Under the pieces are notes generated by a model, which saw nothing but the letters and a program-made list of their open reading frames with translations, was not told the DNA's origin and did not search any database. From assembly GCA_017311185.1 (NCBI GenBank), contig JAESUZ010000127.1, positions 1,054,001 through 1,118,000 on the forward strand: a stretch of 64,000 bases of DNA, given 5' to 3'. The DNA comes from Proteles cristata cristata (Eukaryota; Chordata; Mammalia; Carnivora; Hyaenidae). Positions 11,530-22,929 of this stretch are shown here, piece by piece (within the stretch, counting starts at the first letter, position 1; each line of letters begins with the position of its first letter). The translations under genes and the position numbers were made by a program.

Positions 11530-11714
11530 AAAAGAAACCATCCCTAAAAGAAAGAAATATATCTTCATTTTAGGGTGTTCTTTTCACAGAGAGTAAATAC
11601 TCAAAGATTACTATAAAAACTGCCATAATTTCAGACCCTAAGAAAAAGTACAGCATTATGACTTTATCTTGGATCATTAAAATTTATGATAATTAAAGAG
11701 GTTAAAATGGATAG

Positions 11715-12171
11715 TATACTAGTCAGGATTCTTCTGGGAAACAAAACCAATAGCAGATATCCATATAACTCCTATTTATACATAAATAAACACTACAAGA
11801 ATTGGCTCACATGATTATAGAGACAGAAGTCATTCTATTTGCTTTCTGTGAGCTGAAGAACCAAGAAAGTCAGTGGTATAATTCAGTATAAGTCCAAAGG
11901 CTTTGGACCAAGGATGTCAGTGTCTAAAGGTAGGGAAAGTTCTCCACACAGAGAGCTAATTTGTCTTTCTACTGCCTTTTTTCTCAATTCACACCCTCAA
12001 TGGCTTAAGTCATGCCCACCCACATTGGTGAGGGCCACCTTCTTAACTCAGTCTACTAATTCAAATGTGAATCTCTTCCAGAAACATTATCACTGACATA
12101 CCTAGAAACAATGTCTTAGCAGCTATCTGGGTTCCCTTAGCCCAAATTGACACATAAAATTGACCATCACA
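11715..12171 (-). repeat. Old interspersed repeat with tgtcaac head, copy 2 (antisense)
   Basis: Begins 'atactagtcaggattcttctgggaaacaaaacc' and ends 'attgacacataaaattgaccatcaca', the reverse complement of the repeat at 3477-3885. Between the ends are 'attggctcacatgattatagaga', 'cccacccacattggtgagggccacctt' and 'attcaaatgtgaatctcttccagaaacatt', all collinear with copy 3 at 50041-50549. The 60-codon frame within is chance. Confidence 0.7.
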
Positions 12172-14109
12172 GGTTAATATAGGTCAGGGTACAGACTTTT
12201 ACTTTGGATTAACTATGAATTAATTCATGAATTGAATTCATGTCCTGGTACTTACTACCTGTGTGGCACCAGTCGATGAAATACATCTCAATAGATCACT
12301 TTTATACAATGATGATAAATTTTATAAAATAAAGATAATGTATTTGGAAGAGACCATAAAGAAACTATAAAATTCATCTTATCAATAAGTAAGAAGTAAG
12401 TTTCATCTTTATTGGAAACTCTAAATAATTGATAATGATGGCTCAGAAAATTGTATAAAATTTTTGAGTCACTATTATGATCTATCAGTGAAAAATATAT
12501 TATCAATTAACAATGATTATTCTGGATAAAAAATGAGGAGATTCAAGTTGCATAGATTTATCGATTCCAATCTCTTATAAAACCCCCCCTTTGAAACTTC
12601 TTACTCTATCTTACAAAATAAAAACTGAAACCTAAAGAGATCAAGTGTCTGATAAAAATATAGGATCACCTGCTAATCTTTTTGTTATTATCATACTTTA
12701 TTCCTTTTCTTTTGCTACTTGGATTCTTAAAGTAATAAATGCATTTTTGTATATTTTCTTCTATATAATTTTAGATTGAAAGAGGAGGTTTTATTTTTTA
12801 TTATATTAAAGTAAAAAGAAAAAAGATATAATTATTGGGGTTGAATGTTTAAGTTTAAAACTCATATTTAGTAATAATGGCAGTAAGCTACTGTAATTAT
12901 AGAGAACACTATAAAAATTGAATGGAAGGAGATAAGACATAGTCAAGAGACTTGAACTTGTCCTGTTTTATTTTTAAAACCTTTGATATTTGTAAGTTAA
13001 GAAGAAACACTTTCAAGTATGGCAAAATCAGAATAATTCTGTTTACTTCACATGTCATTTGAATAACTCCTTTGTGTTTGGCTTCCATTCTGACAAATCT
13101 AAATTCACGTATTGTGTTCTGCGGATATAGTATAAGTAAAAATATATTGATTATTTCATCTGTTCCTATTATCAGCCCACGGGTGCCTTCTCCTCTGGCT
13201 TTATTGGCAAATACATTATCTCTTAAAATCCAATAGGAGCCATATTTCCTTAATGGGTCAAGCGGCTGATTTTAGAAGAGCTAAGTGTCAATGTCTTTCA
13301 GAATTTTCCCGGATGACAATCTCAGTTTTCCTTTTCTTATTTCACAATATTTCCTCAACATACATTATTTTTTTAATTTTGTTATCTCAGTGTTTCCTCT
13401 GAATTTCCTGTCACATGCATTGTATATGCAAAAGGAATCTTCCCTAGGGGAGCTTTGGAGAAGAATATTAATTTCTAATTTTCATTTTATTTTTATATAA
13501 TTTTAGTAATCATATAATTTCATGTTAAAATAGTATATTGAAGAAAAAAATGAAATAATTTGTAAAGGGTAATTTTGCATTTTAAATTTCTCTACAATGT
13601 TTTCTGGCTATTTAGTCATTATTAATGAAACATCATCACAATGAATGACATACAATGTTAGTATGAGATTCTAATGAGAAGCATGATAAATCAATTACTT
13701 ATTTTTATTAGGAAGATGCTTTATAACTTATATTTTTAGCTCAACGTAATTTTGGTATTTCATTTTCATACTTCTGTTAGCTTCTTAGCTTTATATTTAA
13801 GCAATTTCTTTTAGCCTTTGCTCTCAAAAAACATAACATGCATCTTTATCACAACCACTTAATGTTAATACAGTATTATTTTATGTAAAATGTAAGAAAC
13901 TTGCAAAAACAGTTTTATCATGCTCTTTTCATAGTCTTTTAACTGTTATATATATTATATCAACAGACATAGGAAACCTCATAATGCAATATTATAATTG
14001 TTTCTAAAAGTTGCACTATATTTTAAACAGAGAAAATCTACATTGTGCACATATCTGTATATTTACTATTTTGGTATCCTTTATTTCTTCTTATGAATCT
14101 GAGCTTCCA
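12172..14109. other. Unassigned AT-rich DNA
   Basis: About 1.9 kb without recognised repeat or coding content. Frames at 12288-12506 and 13285-13500 are short, rich in Phe/Ile/Ser, as expected for AT-rich noncoding DNA. Confidence 0.5.
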
Positions 14110-14600
14110 TCTGGTCATTTTCTTTTAGCCTAAATCACTTCATTTCACTTTTTTTGTGTCTGTGTGTGGGCAGAATTCCTGACAAGGAGTTATCTCACTG
14201 TTTCTTTAGAGAAAAATGCTTTTATTTTGCCTTCGTTTCCAAAGGATATGTTTGCAGGATATAGAAATTTTTACAGGATTTTCTCCACTTTCAACACATT
14301 AAAGTTGTCATTTTACTGTTTCTGTTATTCATGTTTTCTTGTGGGAATTCAGCCACTATCTTTGTGTCCATATATATCCTATGTAAGAGTCTTTTGCTTT
14401 GGTTGCTTTTAAGATTTTTACTTTTAATCTTCATTTTTATGACACTTGACTATGATGTAGAGTTTTATTTATTTTTATTTTTATTCTAGCAATGATCTTG
14501 AAAATCTTGGATCAAGGGTTGTGGCTTTCAAATAATTTTTATGTAACTGATTTTTCCTTTAGCTTTTGGGAGTTGTCTTCAATATATGCAAGACAAAATA
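14110..14600 (-). repeat. Probable old L1 fragment, antisense
   Basis: Contains 'ttttattttgccttcgtttccaaaggatatgtttgcaggatatagaa', 'ggttgcttttaagatttttacttttaatc' and 'acacttgactatgatgtag'. In the reverse complement these match the region upstream of ORF1 in old L1M-type elements. The 82-codon frame across it is not a gene. Confidence 0.5.
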
Positions 14601-14821
14601 AATACTTTTACTTAACACCTATTATTCACACAACATCCTCTAAGATAACTAGATTAATTATCTGGTGGATATGATTGTAACTTTTATTTACGTTCATAGA
14701 TACATATGCATTGGTTTTAAAATATTAATATTACACTAATTGCACATACTTGGCAACACTCATCATTTAATGAAATATTATAACTATCTTCCAAGTGAAT
14801 AGTCAATATCTAAGAAATATC

Positions 14822-14838
14822 TAAATCACTTTGTTGAA
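14822..14838 (+). repeat. L1 target-site duplication, left copy
   Basis: taaatcactttgttgaa, 17 bp, matched exactly at 16207-16223. It marks the 5' end of the L1 insertion. Confidence 0.93.
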
Positions 14839-14932
14839 GACACATAGACCAATGGAACAGAATTGAGAACTCAGAAGTGGACCCAAAAGTATACAGCCAA
14901 CTGATCTTTGACAAAGCAGGAAAGAATATCCA

Positions 14933-15667
14933 ATGGAAAAAAGACAGCCTTTTAACAGATGGTGTTGGGAGAATTGGACAGCAACATGCAGAAGAATGAA
15001 ACTAGATCATTTTCTCACACCATGCACAAAAATAAACTCAAAATGGATAAAGGACCTGAACGTGAGACAGGAAACTATCAACACCCTAGAGGAGAAAGCA
15101 GGAAACAACCTCCTTGACCTCCACCGCAGCAACTTCTTACTTGACACATCCCCAAAAGCAACGGAATCAAGAGCAAAAATAAACTGTTGGGACGTCATCA
15201 AGATTAAAAGCTTCTGCACAGCCAAGGAAACAACCCAGAAAATTAATAGGCAACCAACGGAATGGGAAAAGATAGTTGCAAATGACATATCAGATAAAGC
15301 GTTAATATCCAGAATCTGTAAGAAACTCACCAAACTACACGCCCAAAAAACAAACAACCCAGTGAAGAAATGGGCAGAAGATGTGAACAGACACTTCTCC
15401 AAAGAGGACATCCAGATGGCCAACAGGCACATGAAACAATGCTCAGCATCCCTCCTCATCAGGGAAATACAAATCAAAGCCACACTGAGATACCACTTCA
15501 CGCCAGTCAGAGTGGCTAAAATGAGCCAATCAGAGAACTCTAGATGCTGGCGAGGATGTGGAGAAACGTGCACCCTCCTACACTGTTGGAGGGAATGTAA
15601 ACTGGTACAGCCCTTCTGGAAAACAGTGTGGAGGTTCCTCAGGAAACTAACACTAGAACTCCCCTAG
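14933..15667 (+). pseudogene. L1 ORF2 protein C-terminal fragment
   Basis: An uninterrupted 244-codon frame encoding the ORF2 region after the reverse transcriptase domain. Recognisable text includes [20 protein letters not shown] near the start and, near residues 203-222, the conserved cysteine pattern C-x3-C with a downstream LLHCW-x2-C, which belongs to the C-terminal nucleic-acid binding segment of ORF2p. The methionine at 14933 is not a real start. Upstream ORF2 text (for example [11 protein letters not shown]) sits in another frame, so a frameshift lies near 14945. The frame ends at a stop at 15665, but homology continues in frame (DPAIALLGIYPRDTE) to about 15795, then moves by one base into the frame of MDEWIKKRW (15801-15992). 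At least two frameshifts and one nonsense change are therefore present, and no functional protein is expected. Confidence 0.93.
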
Positions 15668-15800
15668 GACCCAGCAATAGCACTGCTAGGAATTTACCCA
15701 AGGGATACAGAAATGCTGAGGCATAGGAGCACATGTACCCCAATGTTCATAGCAGCACTCTCCACAATAGACAAAACATGGAAAGAGCCTGTGTCCATCA

Positions 15801-15992
15801 ATGGACGAATGGATCAAGAAGAGGTGGTTTATCTATACCATGGCATACTACATGGCAATGAGAAACAATGAAATCTGGCCATGTGTAGCAACATGGATGG
15901 ACCTTGAGGGTGTTATGCTGAGCGAAATAAGTCAGGCAGAGAAGGACAAATATCATATGTTTGCACGTATAGGAGGATTAGGAGGAACTTGA
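15801..15992 (+). pseudogene. L1 ORF2 extreme C-terminus, frameshifted
   Basis: The 63-codon frame begins MDEWIKKRWFIYTMAYYMAM, the conserved last segment of L1 ORF2p. It lies in a different frame from the 14933-15667 part because of an indel near 15795. It ends within the early 3' UTR. The minus-strand Pro/Ser-rich frames opposite (15913-16232) are translations of the G-rich 3' UTR. Confidence 0.85.
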
Positions 15993-16206
15993 CGGAGGAA
16001 CAAGGGGAGAAGAAGGGCGGAAATGGTGGGGGAAAGGGAGAGAGGCAAACCATGAGAGACTCTTGAATGCTGACAAAAACTGAGGACTGATGGATGTGGG
16101 GGGGAGGGGGGAGGGGCATGGAGGAGGACACTTGTGGGGATGAGCACTGAGTGTTATGTGGAAACTAATTTGACAATAAACTATTTGTAAAAAAAAAATA
16201 AATAAA

Positions 16207-16223
16207 TAAATCACTTTGTTGAA
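16207..16223 (+). repeat. L1 target-site duplication, right copy
   Basis: taaatcactttgttgaa, identical to 14822-14838, directly after the L1 tail. Confidence 0.93.
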
Positions 16224-16743
16224 AAGTGACATGTTAAATCGAAATCAGGTATATAGCATAATAAATTCAACCATTCCTTCATGAATATTCAAGTGGTTTC
16301 TAGTTTGTTCCTACTTTTTAAAATTATAAGTAAAAGTATGGTTATATCTGTATTTTAGAAAGACCAAGTGCTCCATACCCTGCGGGCAGGAGATCTCTAA
16401 ACTTGAAGGAGAAATCACCTTCATAGATTTACAAAGTAGATGTAAAGATTTGAGAAATATCATTTGGAAGGAAATAATATCTAGATAAAGACTTGGTGGG
16501 GGAACAGAAATTAGCTAGGACATAATGACTGGTGGAACCTTCTAGAAAGGTACTGCTGTATGAAGAGTACAAAATCGTTTCATTTTGAAATCATTCATTT
16601 GAAAATTTCAAATGGGGAACCAAAATAACACATGATGACATCTGACTGATACTCAGAGGCCAGACCATAAAAATACCACACATAAATTTGTTCTTAAGAC
16701 TATATTTTTAGCTGTTTTTCTTCTATTTTAAATATATCAAAAT
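16224..16743. other. Unassigned DNA
   Basis: No repeat or gene recognised. Confidence 0.5.
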
Positions 16744-16878
16744 AATATCTATCTATATCTATCTATATATATGTATATATAGACATATATTTTTTATTTT
16801 TAGATATATATATATAGCTATAGATATAGTGTATATATTATATATATACATATATAGCTATAGACATAGATATAGTGT
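16744..16878. repeat. TATC/TATA/TAGA compound microsatellite
   Basis: About 135 bases of ATCT, TATA, TAGA and 'tagctatagatatag' units. The ATCT runs at the left and TAGA/TATAG runs at the right are complementary, so the array can also fold on itself. Fully AT-dominated. Confidence 0.85.
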
Positions 16879-18984
16879 TTTCATTCTTTTTTTTCTTAGT
16901 CTGTAAAAAAATGAGCATAATTTAACTCATTTTTATTTCCCCTCAGATTACTAAGGGTAGTCTGATTTATAAAGCAGAAAAGAAAATGAATGGGGTTAAA
17001 TAACTATTTAATGTGAAATATAACTATCAATTACAGAAATTCATTAATTAAATTAAATATGTGCCAACAGTTCTATACCTTGCATTATTTTCAAGATTTT
17101 CTATCAAAATAGTCTCATTAAATTTTCTATGTTAATCAGAATGTTTACCATTTAATTTTGCCTAACATTGCTTCGCATTTAGGTTTTGGATTCTTTTTTT
17201 TTTATTATTATAATTTTGAAGCAATTAACTCACAAGGAAAAATAACAATTTGCAGGTTTTTATAATTGCACAGATGTTAGTCCGCTACACCAGAAAGAAA
17301 AGAATAGCAGGATTCTAAGATTTTCTTTCAAAGGGAAAATAAAGAGACAAGAACATGCACACACTAAATTCTTCGTTGCTTTAGAATTCCTATATATCTA
17401 TTTTTAAAATTGCATACAGTACTTTGAGCTTAAAAGTGTGGCATAGAAAGTTGTTTCTGAGCTCCTGAGATTAGCCTAAGCTAGTCAGAAAACTAATTAG
17501 TATATGAGAATAAATGTAATTATAAGACATAATAAGCCTTTTTAGATGATTTACCTTTTTCTTTCCCATACTCTTACATAAACTTAAAGACAGAAAAATC
17601 AAAGATAAAGAAATATTTTCCATTCAGCCATTCCAAAGTCTAAGAACTTAAATTTGAGATAGCTTTACCAGTTGACTTTTCTTTGTTGTAAGGATGTCAG
17701 AAGTGCAGCTGTGAGCACTCTTAGAAAGGTGAACATAAACTTCAATACTTATATGGGTATTTAATTATTCCTAAAATAAATATCCTTCAAACTTACTCTG
17801 AAACAGTGATATCCATAGGGTATAGTATGTGACATATGTGTGTTTACATTAGAGAGCCACTCTGTTGGATGTCTCAATTTAGCATTCATTGAAACTATCT
17901 GTATGTATAAAATTAAGTAATTCTTTATTATGTATGTTACTTTATTTATTCTGCATATAGCATCTACTCTTAGAAAATCCTGATCTATTGACTGCATTAG
18001 TCTGTAGACATAAAAGTATTGATTCTTTTGACAAGATTAATTAATTAGGATCACTATTACTTTATTTAAGGTATAGTTTTAAATGCATTAGCTGAATAGC
18101 ACAATCTCATATTATGTAGTCGCTGTTAAGACATGTTCTACTTCTTTCCAGCAGTGAATTCTTAAGGAAATTTCCTATTGGTATGCCCCTAGTTTATTAA
18201 TGAAGTGGCTAATACATGACCTTATTCATCCTTGACATTGGCAAACCAGGATTTCCAGTGGGATGCTAATACTGGGATCTTCAAAAGTAAGGTAGGATTA
18301 CCAATGATGAAACTTTAGAAGTTTCAGAATTCAAGTTCACCCTGGATATGCTTATCTGAAGCCTATTCAAACCTTCTGAATTGGTAAAGATGATCTTTAA
18401 ATGTCACAAACCAGTTTTTCTCATAAGATTTACTATACTTTAAGTCCTGTTCCAAACCAGGAATATCAAGAGGACAATTTTCTTGCAACATCCTTGTGGC
18501 TCTTTTTCAAGTCTTAAATCAAAATGTGAGAACAGAAATGCAGGGGCAAATCAGAGAGAATCCAAATTTATTTAAATATTTTGTTTTATTTGAGTTTAAA
18601 AAATGGAGATGGCAAAATTGGAAAAAACACTCTATTCTTACTGAATATTTTCAACCTAAAATGTGCCTGAGTTTCATGTTCTTATTTAGTGAGCATATGA
18701 AATTAATGAAGTTTATGTCATTAACAATTTTTCAAGATTGATTAGAAAATAAAACTGCACTTCTGCTCTCTAAGAAGCCATCCTGCCAACATGGACGTTG
18801 AACAAGCCTAGACACTTACTGTATGAGCACATTCAAGACTCACACTGAGAAACAATGACAGACATAAAAGGCCAGTGTTACATCTCTATAGTTTTAGTTA
18901 TAAATCTATATAAATAGACTTTACATTTTTACATATTTTTATTGCAAATGCTATTAATTAACTGGCATGCTTGGCATAGTGACT
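16879..18984. other. Unassigned AT-rich DNA
   Basis: About 2.1 kb with no SINE, L1 or LTR landmark that I recognise. Frames at 17761-17997 (minus) and 18496-18741 (plus) are under 85 codons and featureless. Confidence 0.5.
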
Positions 18985-19255
18985 GACAATGGTAGCATAA
19001 CAATTAAGGATGTAAACTTATAGACACATTTCCTTCATTTGATTCTCAAGGTTGCCATTTATTTGCTGTCTGATCTTACCAACTGACATTATCTGAGGCC
19101 CCTGGTTCCCAATCTGTAAATACTAATAATTCTTAATAATAATGAATACTTAATTCATTAGTGTTTGTGACTTTTACAGATAAGTGTTAACCTCTTAGCA
19201 CAATGTTAAGCATAAAATTATTATTATTATTATTTATTACTATTATTATTATTTC
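18985..19255 (+). repeat. MIR element, plus strand
   Basis: Collinear with MIR: 'catttatttgctgtctgatctta' (site of 'ctagctgtgtgaccttg'), 'ggttcccaatctgtaaatactaataatt' (site of 'cctcatctgtaaaatggggataataat') and 'aacctcttagcacaatgttaagcata' (site of 'gcttagcacagtgcctggcacata'). It ends in a TTA trinucleotide run at 19217-19253, as MIR copies often do. Confidence 0.6.
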
Positions 19256-19924
19256 TCCCTAAACTGCTTCCTAAACTGTAGAAGTGGGGTTGGTAAGTTT
19301 TTAGTTTCCTAAATTCAGAATACTCAACCTCATGCTCTGCAAAATATTTTTCTTTGAGAGCCATGTCATCTGTTTAGTAGTGTCCACTCTTCCACTTTTC
19401 TGGCACACATTAAATTTCCAGTTAGTCCCTACTCCTTCATCAGGGACATAAAATGTTCTCCGTTTTATACATACATTCCTCTGGATACACTGCAAAACGT
19501 ATCAGCAACAGAAACCTTCCCAATTTTGAAATCACTAATATCTGAAACCAACCTCCCATCTTTTTTGGTTTCTGACTCCCTCACTCATTCTTTGACATCT
19601 TATTTCCAAAGCCTTATTTTCAGATCATTCAAACTGATTAACCTACTGCAACACTTCTCCAATACCTGAAATAATTGATGATCATGGAAAGATCACCCAG
19701 ATATGTGAAATATACCACAACCATCTATGTACTTAATTACATCTATCAATTCCAACAGTCCCTTCTTCACAATGACCACTGTTATTAATTCAATAAATTT
19801 GTGTTGACTACTCTAGAGTGAAGACTTCCATACCTAGGAGAGGTGGATGAGCACAAGGTACGTGGTGCTTTCCTTCTTAAAGCTGAGTGCCTATAGTGGG
19901 AGACCTGGTTTTGGCAAACGATCA
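19256..19924. other. Unassigned DNA
   Basis: Nothing recognised. The 64-codon minus frame at 19301-19495 has no motif. Confidence 0.5.
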
Positions 19925-19940
19925 CACAATTAACTTATTT

Positions 19941-20151
19941 TTTTAAATATTTTTATTTATTTCCAGGAGAGAGAGAGAGACAGCGTGAGCAGGGGAGGGT
20001 CAGAGAGAGAGGGAGTCACAGACTGAACCAGGCTCCAGGCTCTGAGCTGGCAGTCAGCACAGAGCCCGACGCAGGGCTCAAACCCACGAACCGCAAGATC
20101 ATGACCTAAGTGAAAGTCGGACGCTTAACTGACTAAGCCACCCAGGCGCCC
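19941..20151 (-). repeat. Young CAN-SINE, antisense
   Basis: Young variant with 'tttatttccaggagagagag' tail junction and the shorter middle ('cacagactgaaccagg'). Target-site duplications cacaattaacttattt (19925-19940) and cacaattaacttactt (20152-20167), one mismatch. The head ends in an intact 'ggcgcccc'. Confidence 0.94.
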
Positions 20152-20398
20152 CACAATTAACTTACTTACACAATGTATGAGTGTTATGGGCTAAAGTCAA
20201 TGGAAGTGGGAGAAAAGAAAATAAAACACCTATTTTTAAAGAATGTATGCATCTTTGAGGATTTGATCCTTAAGCTGAGACTTAAGAATGAGAAAAGTGC
20301 ATAAGATAAATAAGAATCAAGGGTGGGCAGAATGAGCCATGTCACATGGTAGAAATAGCAGGCACCAAAACCCTGAGATAAAAGACTTTGTTAAAATC

Positions 20399-20620
20399 GG
20401 TGCCTGGGTGGCCCTGAAGTTATATGTCTGACTCTTGGTTTCGGCTCAGGTCATGATCTCATGGTTCATGGATTCCAGCCTCAAATTGAGCTCTGCACTG
20501 ACAGTGTGGAGCCTGCTTGGGATTCTGTCTCTTTCTCCCTCTCTCTGCTCCTTCCCCATTCATACTATCTTAGTTTCTCTCAAAATAAATTAAAAAAAAT
20601 TTTTTTTTTAAATAAAAAGG
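20399..20620 (+). repeat. CAN-SINE, plus strand, first of a tandem pair
   Basis: Head 'ggtgcctgggtggccctgaag' with the A box disrupted, then 'ggctcaggtcatgatctcatgg', pyrimidine stretch and tail 'aaaataaattaaaaaaaattttt'. No clear duplication of its own. The next SINE follows within a few bases of its tail. Confidence 0.88.
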
Positions 20621-20850
20621 GGGTTCCTGAGTGGTTCAGTGGGTTGAGCATCTGATTCAGTTTCAGCTCAGGTCATTATCTCATGGTTTTGAAGATTCCA
20701 GCCGCTCATCATGCCAGCAGCGTGGAGCCTGCTTGGGATTCTGTGTCCCCCTCTCTTTCTCTACCCCTCTCTGGCTCATGCTGTCTCTCTCTCTCTCTCT
20801 CTCTCTCAGAATAAATAAATAAACTTTAAAAGAATTTTAATTAAAGTTAA
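20621..20850 (+). repeat. CAN-SINE, plus strand, second of a tandem pair
   Basis: Head 'gggggttcctgagtggttcagtggg', body with CpG decay, a (CT)n run and tail 'agaataaataaataaac'. It sits immediately after the tail of the SINE ending near 20620, as expected for insertion into an older A-rich tail. Confidence 0.9.
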
Positions 20851-21253
20851 AAAAGCACAAGAGTTTGTTATAAAATAAGCGGGGTGGCTAGAAGCAAAAC
20901 TAAGGCCATGTCATAAAAGGCATTTAAGTGAAAAAATAATCTCTACTGGATTAGAACAGAAATCTGTAATTAAAAAAAAACTTCTAATGAGTGACAAGAT
21001 AAAAATACTTCCTAAGAAGATCATTCTGTCTACACTGTGTATGGATTGACAAAGGTTGGAGTAAAATCAAGATGACAAATCAGAAAACTATGGCCAAACC
21101 TCAGCAGACAAGAAACAAAGTATTTGGAATGAGATATATTTGCAGATGGAGCTGAACTGGATGTGAGGCTGAAGAAGTGGGCGGAATCAAGGATGATCTC
21201 CAGGTTTGTTCCATGAGCAACTCAATAAATTCTGTCTACATTTGTTATTTATT
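20851..21253. other. Unassigned DNA
   Basis: Nothing recognised. Confidence 0.5.
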
Positions 21254-21267
21254 AAAATACAAAAGTC

Positions 21268-21490
21268 GGGGCGCCTGGGTGGCTTAGTTGGTTAAGCGTC
21301 TGACTTTCGCTTAGGTCATGATCTTGCAGTTCGTGGGTTCGAGCCCTGCGTTGGGCTCTGTGCTGACTGCCAGCTCAGAGCCTGGAGCCTGTTTCAGCCT
21401 GTGACTCTCTCTCTCTCTGACCCTCCCCTGCTCATGCTGTCTCTCTCTCTCTCCTAAAAATAAATAACACATTAAAAAATTTTTTTTAAT
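21268..21490 (+). repeat. Young CAN-SINE, plus strand
   Basis: Nearly intact head 'ggggcgcctgggtggcttag', the young-variant 'actttcgcttaggtcatgatc', B box gggttcgagccct, 'tttcagcctgtgactc' short middle form and the 'ctcctaaaaataaataacac' end. Target-site duplications aaaatacaaaagtc (21254-21267) and aaaatgcaaaagtc (21491-21504), one mismatch. Confidence 0.95.
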
Positions 21491-21729
21491 AAAATGCAAA
21501 AGTCAAAGGAGAAGCACATTGTGCTTGGGGAGTATTGTGAGTTTCTCATACACATGTCAGTTTCAGACCTCTATCTAGAATCTAAAAGTCCATGACTTCA
21601 ACTTTTTGGGTATTCATATATCCGTACTTCCATTTCAGATCTCCAGTATATACTTGCTACCTCACCTTGTTATTCTGCTACTCCTGCATGATCAGCATAT
21701 TCAAATCTGACCCTTTGGGTCCTATTCTT

Positions 21730-21935
21730 ACTACACACACGCACACACACACACACAAAATTTGTATATATATATATATTTATGTGTGTTTATATACATC
21801 TATTTGTTTAACTACAGGTACATATTTACGTATAAGTTTGTGTATATATATCTGTGTATATGTATACTTGTATATATTTGCACATATATGTGCTTATGTA
21901 TATATTTGTGCATATGTGTGTGTGTGTGTGTATAA
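21730..21935. repeat. Compound CA / TA / TG microsatellite
   Basis: A (CA)n run at 21734-21756, then TATA, 'tatgtgtgtttata' units and a (GT)n run ending near 21932. The 137-codon plus frame (21592-22005) and 72-codon minus frame (21826-22044) over it are repeat translations (His-Thr and Ile-Tyr runs). Confidence 0.9.
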
Positions 21936-21984
21936 AACATATAAAAAGCAAATTGTAGAATCTGTTCCAAAACCCACAATCCAC

Positions 21985-22055
21985 TACATGGAGATCATCA
22001 CCTGAGCTGAAATCAAGAATTGGTCGTTTAACCAACTGAGGCACTCTGATGCTCC
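21985..22055 (-). repeat. Old CAN-SINE head fragment, antisense
   Basis: 'gagatcatcacctgagctgaaatcaagaattgg' followed by 'ttaaccaactgaggcactctgatgctcc' is the degenerate antisense head of a CAN-SINE. The rest of the SINE is missing, replaced by the microsatellite to its left. It is the left part of a locally duplicated segment. Confidence 0.75.
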
Positions 22056-22203
22056 ACCTATCAATTTCTTATAGAAAAATAAAATTACTGTAGTTTCCAC
22101 CCTTTTGAGTCATATCAAGACTTATAATGGAGTACATAATTATTATATTTATATTCCATAGTTTTAGTTAATCAAAAAAGCTTCCTCCAAAGTTTTTAAA
22201 TAT
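21985..22203 (+). repeat. Local direct duplication, copy A
   Basis: From the SINE head through 'cacctatc', 'ttttgagt', 'catatcaagacttat', 'acataattattat' and 'tagttttagtta' to 'tttttaaa', this segment matches 25524-25735 with roughly 85% identity over the non-SINE part (about 21 differences in about 145 aligned positions, counted by eye). Both copies share the order SINE head then common flank. Confidence 0.8.
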
Positions 22204-22599
22204 GTAAAATTAAATTGAATAATGTATTTTTTAGGTATTTTTGAATTCATGATATCTCTCCCTATGAAATGGCTACTAGATATTATAAGTGCTAAGTTGC
22301 ATACATATGTGGAGTGGAATGATGTTCTGAATAAACAAATGATTCATTTATTCAGGACCCCAAACCTAGATCTAGTATCAAGATCTTGTTACTCCGACCA
22401 CAAATTTAGCAAAAATATACAATGTAAATTTGTCATTGTTACCTTACAATTCTAGTTCTATGCTTGCTTTTAATTAATTTGCTATTTAGTAAAACTATAG
22501 TGAATAGTTATATCCAACAGGTACTGCAAAAAACACTGAAGATTTATAACGGAAAAAACATACTCTATGAATCTAAAGAGTCTATTATCTTTATTCCAT
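22204..22599. other. Unassigned DNA
   Basis: The 77-codon plus frame (22222-22455) has no motif. Nothing else recognised. Confidence 0.5.
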
Positions 22600-22680
22600 G
22601 AGCCATAACATGTCACTTAATATTTCTGAGTCAGTGTCTTAAATTTTAAAATAGGGATAGAAAATAATGTTTGTTTTATA
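22600..22680 (+). repeat. Possible MIR fragment
   Basis: 'catgtcacttaatatttctgagtcagtgtcttaaattttaaaatagggat' matches the MIR 'agttacttaacctctctgagcctcagtttcctcatctgtaaaatggggat' block in order. Only about 80 bases, so weak. Confidence 0.4.
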
Positions 22681-22713
22681 TATGAGTGCCTGTGTTTTAT
22701 AGACATGCATGCC

Positions 22714-22759
<46 letters not shown>

Positions 22760-22812
22760 GGATAGGTCAAGAAAGAGAAGGAGAGAGAAAGGGAGGGAGA
22801 GAGAGAAAGAGA
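22714..22812. repeat. (GT)n followed by GA-rich tract
   Basis: A GT run of about 17 units at 22715-22749, then 'aagagagagaggg' and GAGA/GGGA units to about 22812. A simple repeat. Confidence 0.93.
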
Positions 22813-22929
22813 TTTTTGTTATGCAGGTAGGAGATTTAGGTATACTAATAGTATAGATCTAGGTTTAATTTAGGTATAGTATGATTTCTGCATTTAGACT
22901 GCCTGTGTTTTTTATCTCTGCTCCACAAC

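Larger units (their letters stand above)
14839..16206 (+). mobile_element. 5'-truncated LINE-1 (ORF2 C-terminus and 3' UTR)
   Basis: A 1.37-kb truncated L1 between 17-bp perfect duplications, the signature of target-primed reverse transcription. It starts inside ORF2, with 'agaccaatggaacagaattgagaactc' as the first recognisable ORF2 text. It runs through the cysteine-containing C-terminus, then the 3' UTR with a G-rich block (16097-16119, runs of G), a polyadenylation signal in 'gacaataaactatttg', and an A-rich tail with AAATA units. Frame breaks make it dead. It is clearly younger than the antisense L1 pieces elsewhere in the window. Confidence 0.96.

Noticed and set aside
15007..15573. 188-codon minus-strand frame
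   Set aside because: Shadow of the L1 ORF2 frame on the opposite strand.
14933..15667. 244-codon frame, the longest in the window, as a possible host gene
   Set aside because: It is the C-terminal part of L1 ORF2 within a truncated, frameshifted L1 with target-site duplications.
16744..16878. TATA-rich array as a promoter cluster
   Set aside because: Tandem microsatellite without any gene downstream.
21592..22005. 137-codon plus frame
   Set aside because: Mostly translated CA/TA/TG microsatellite.
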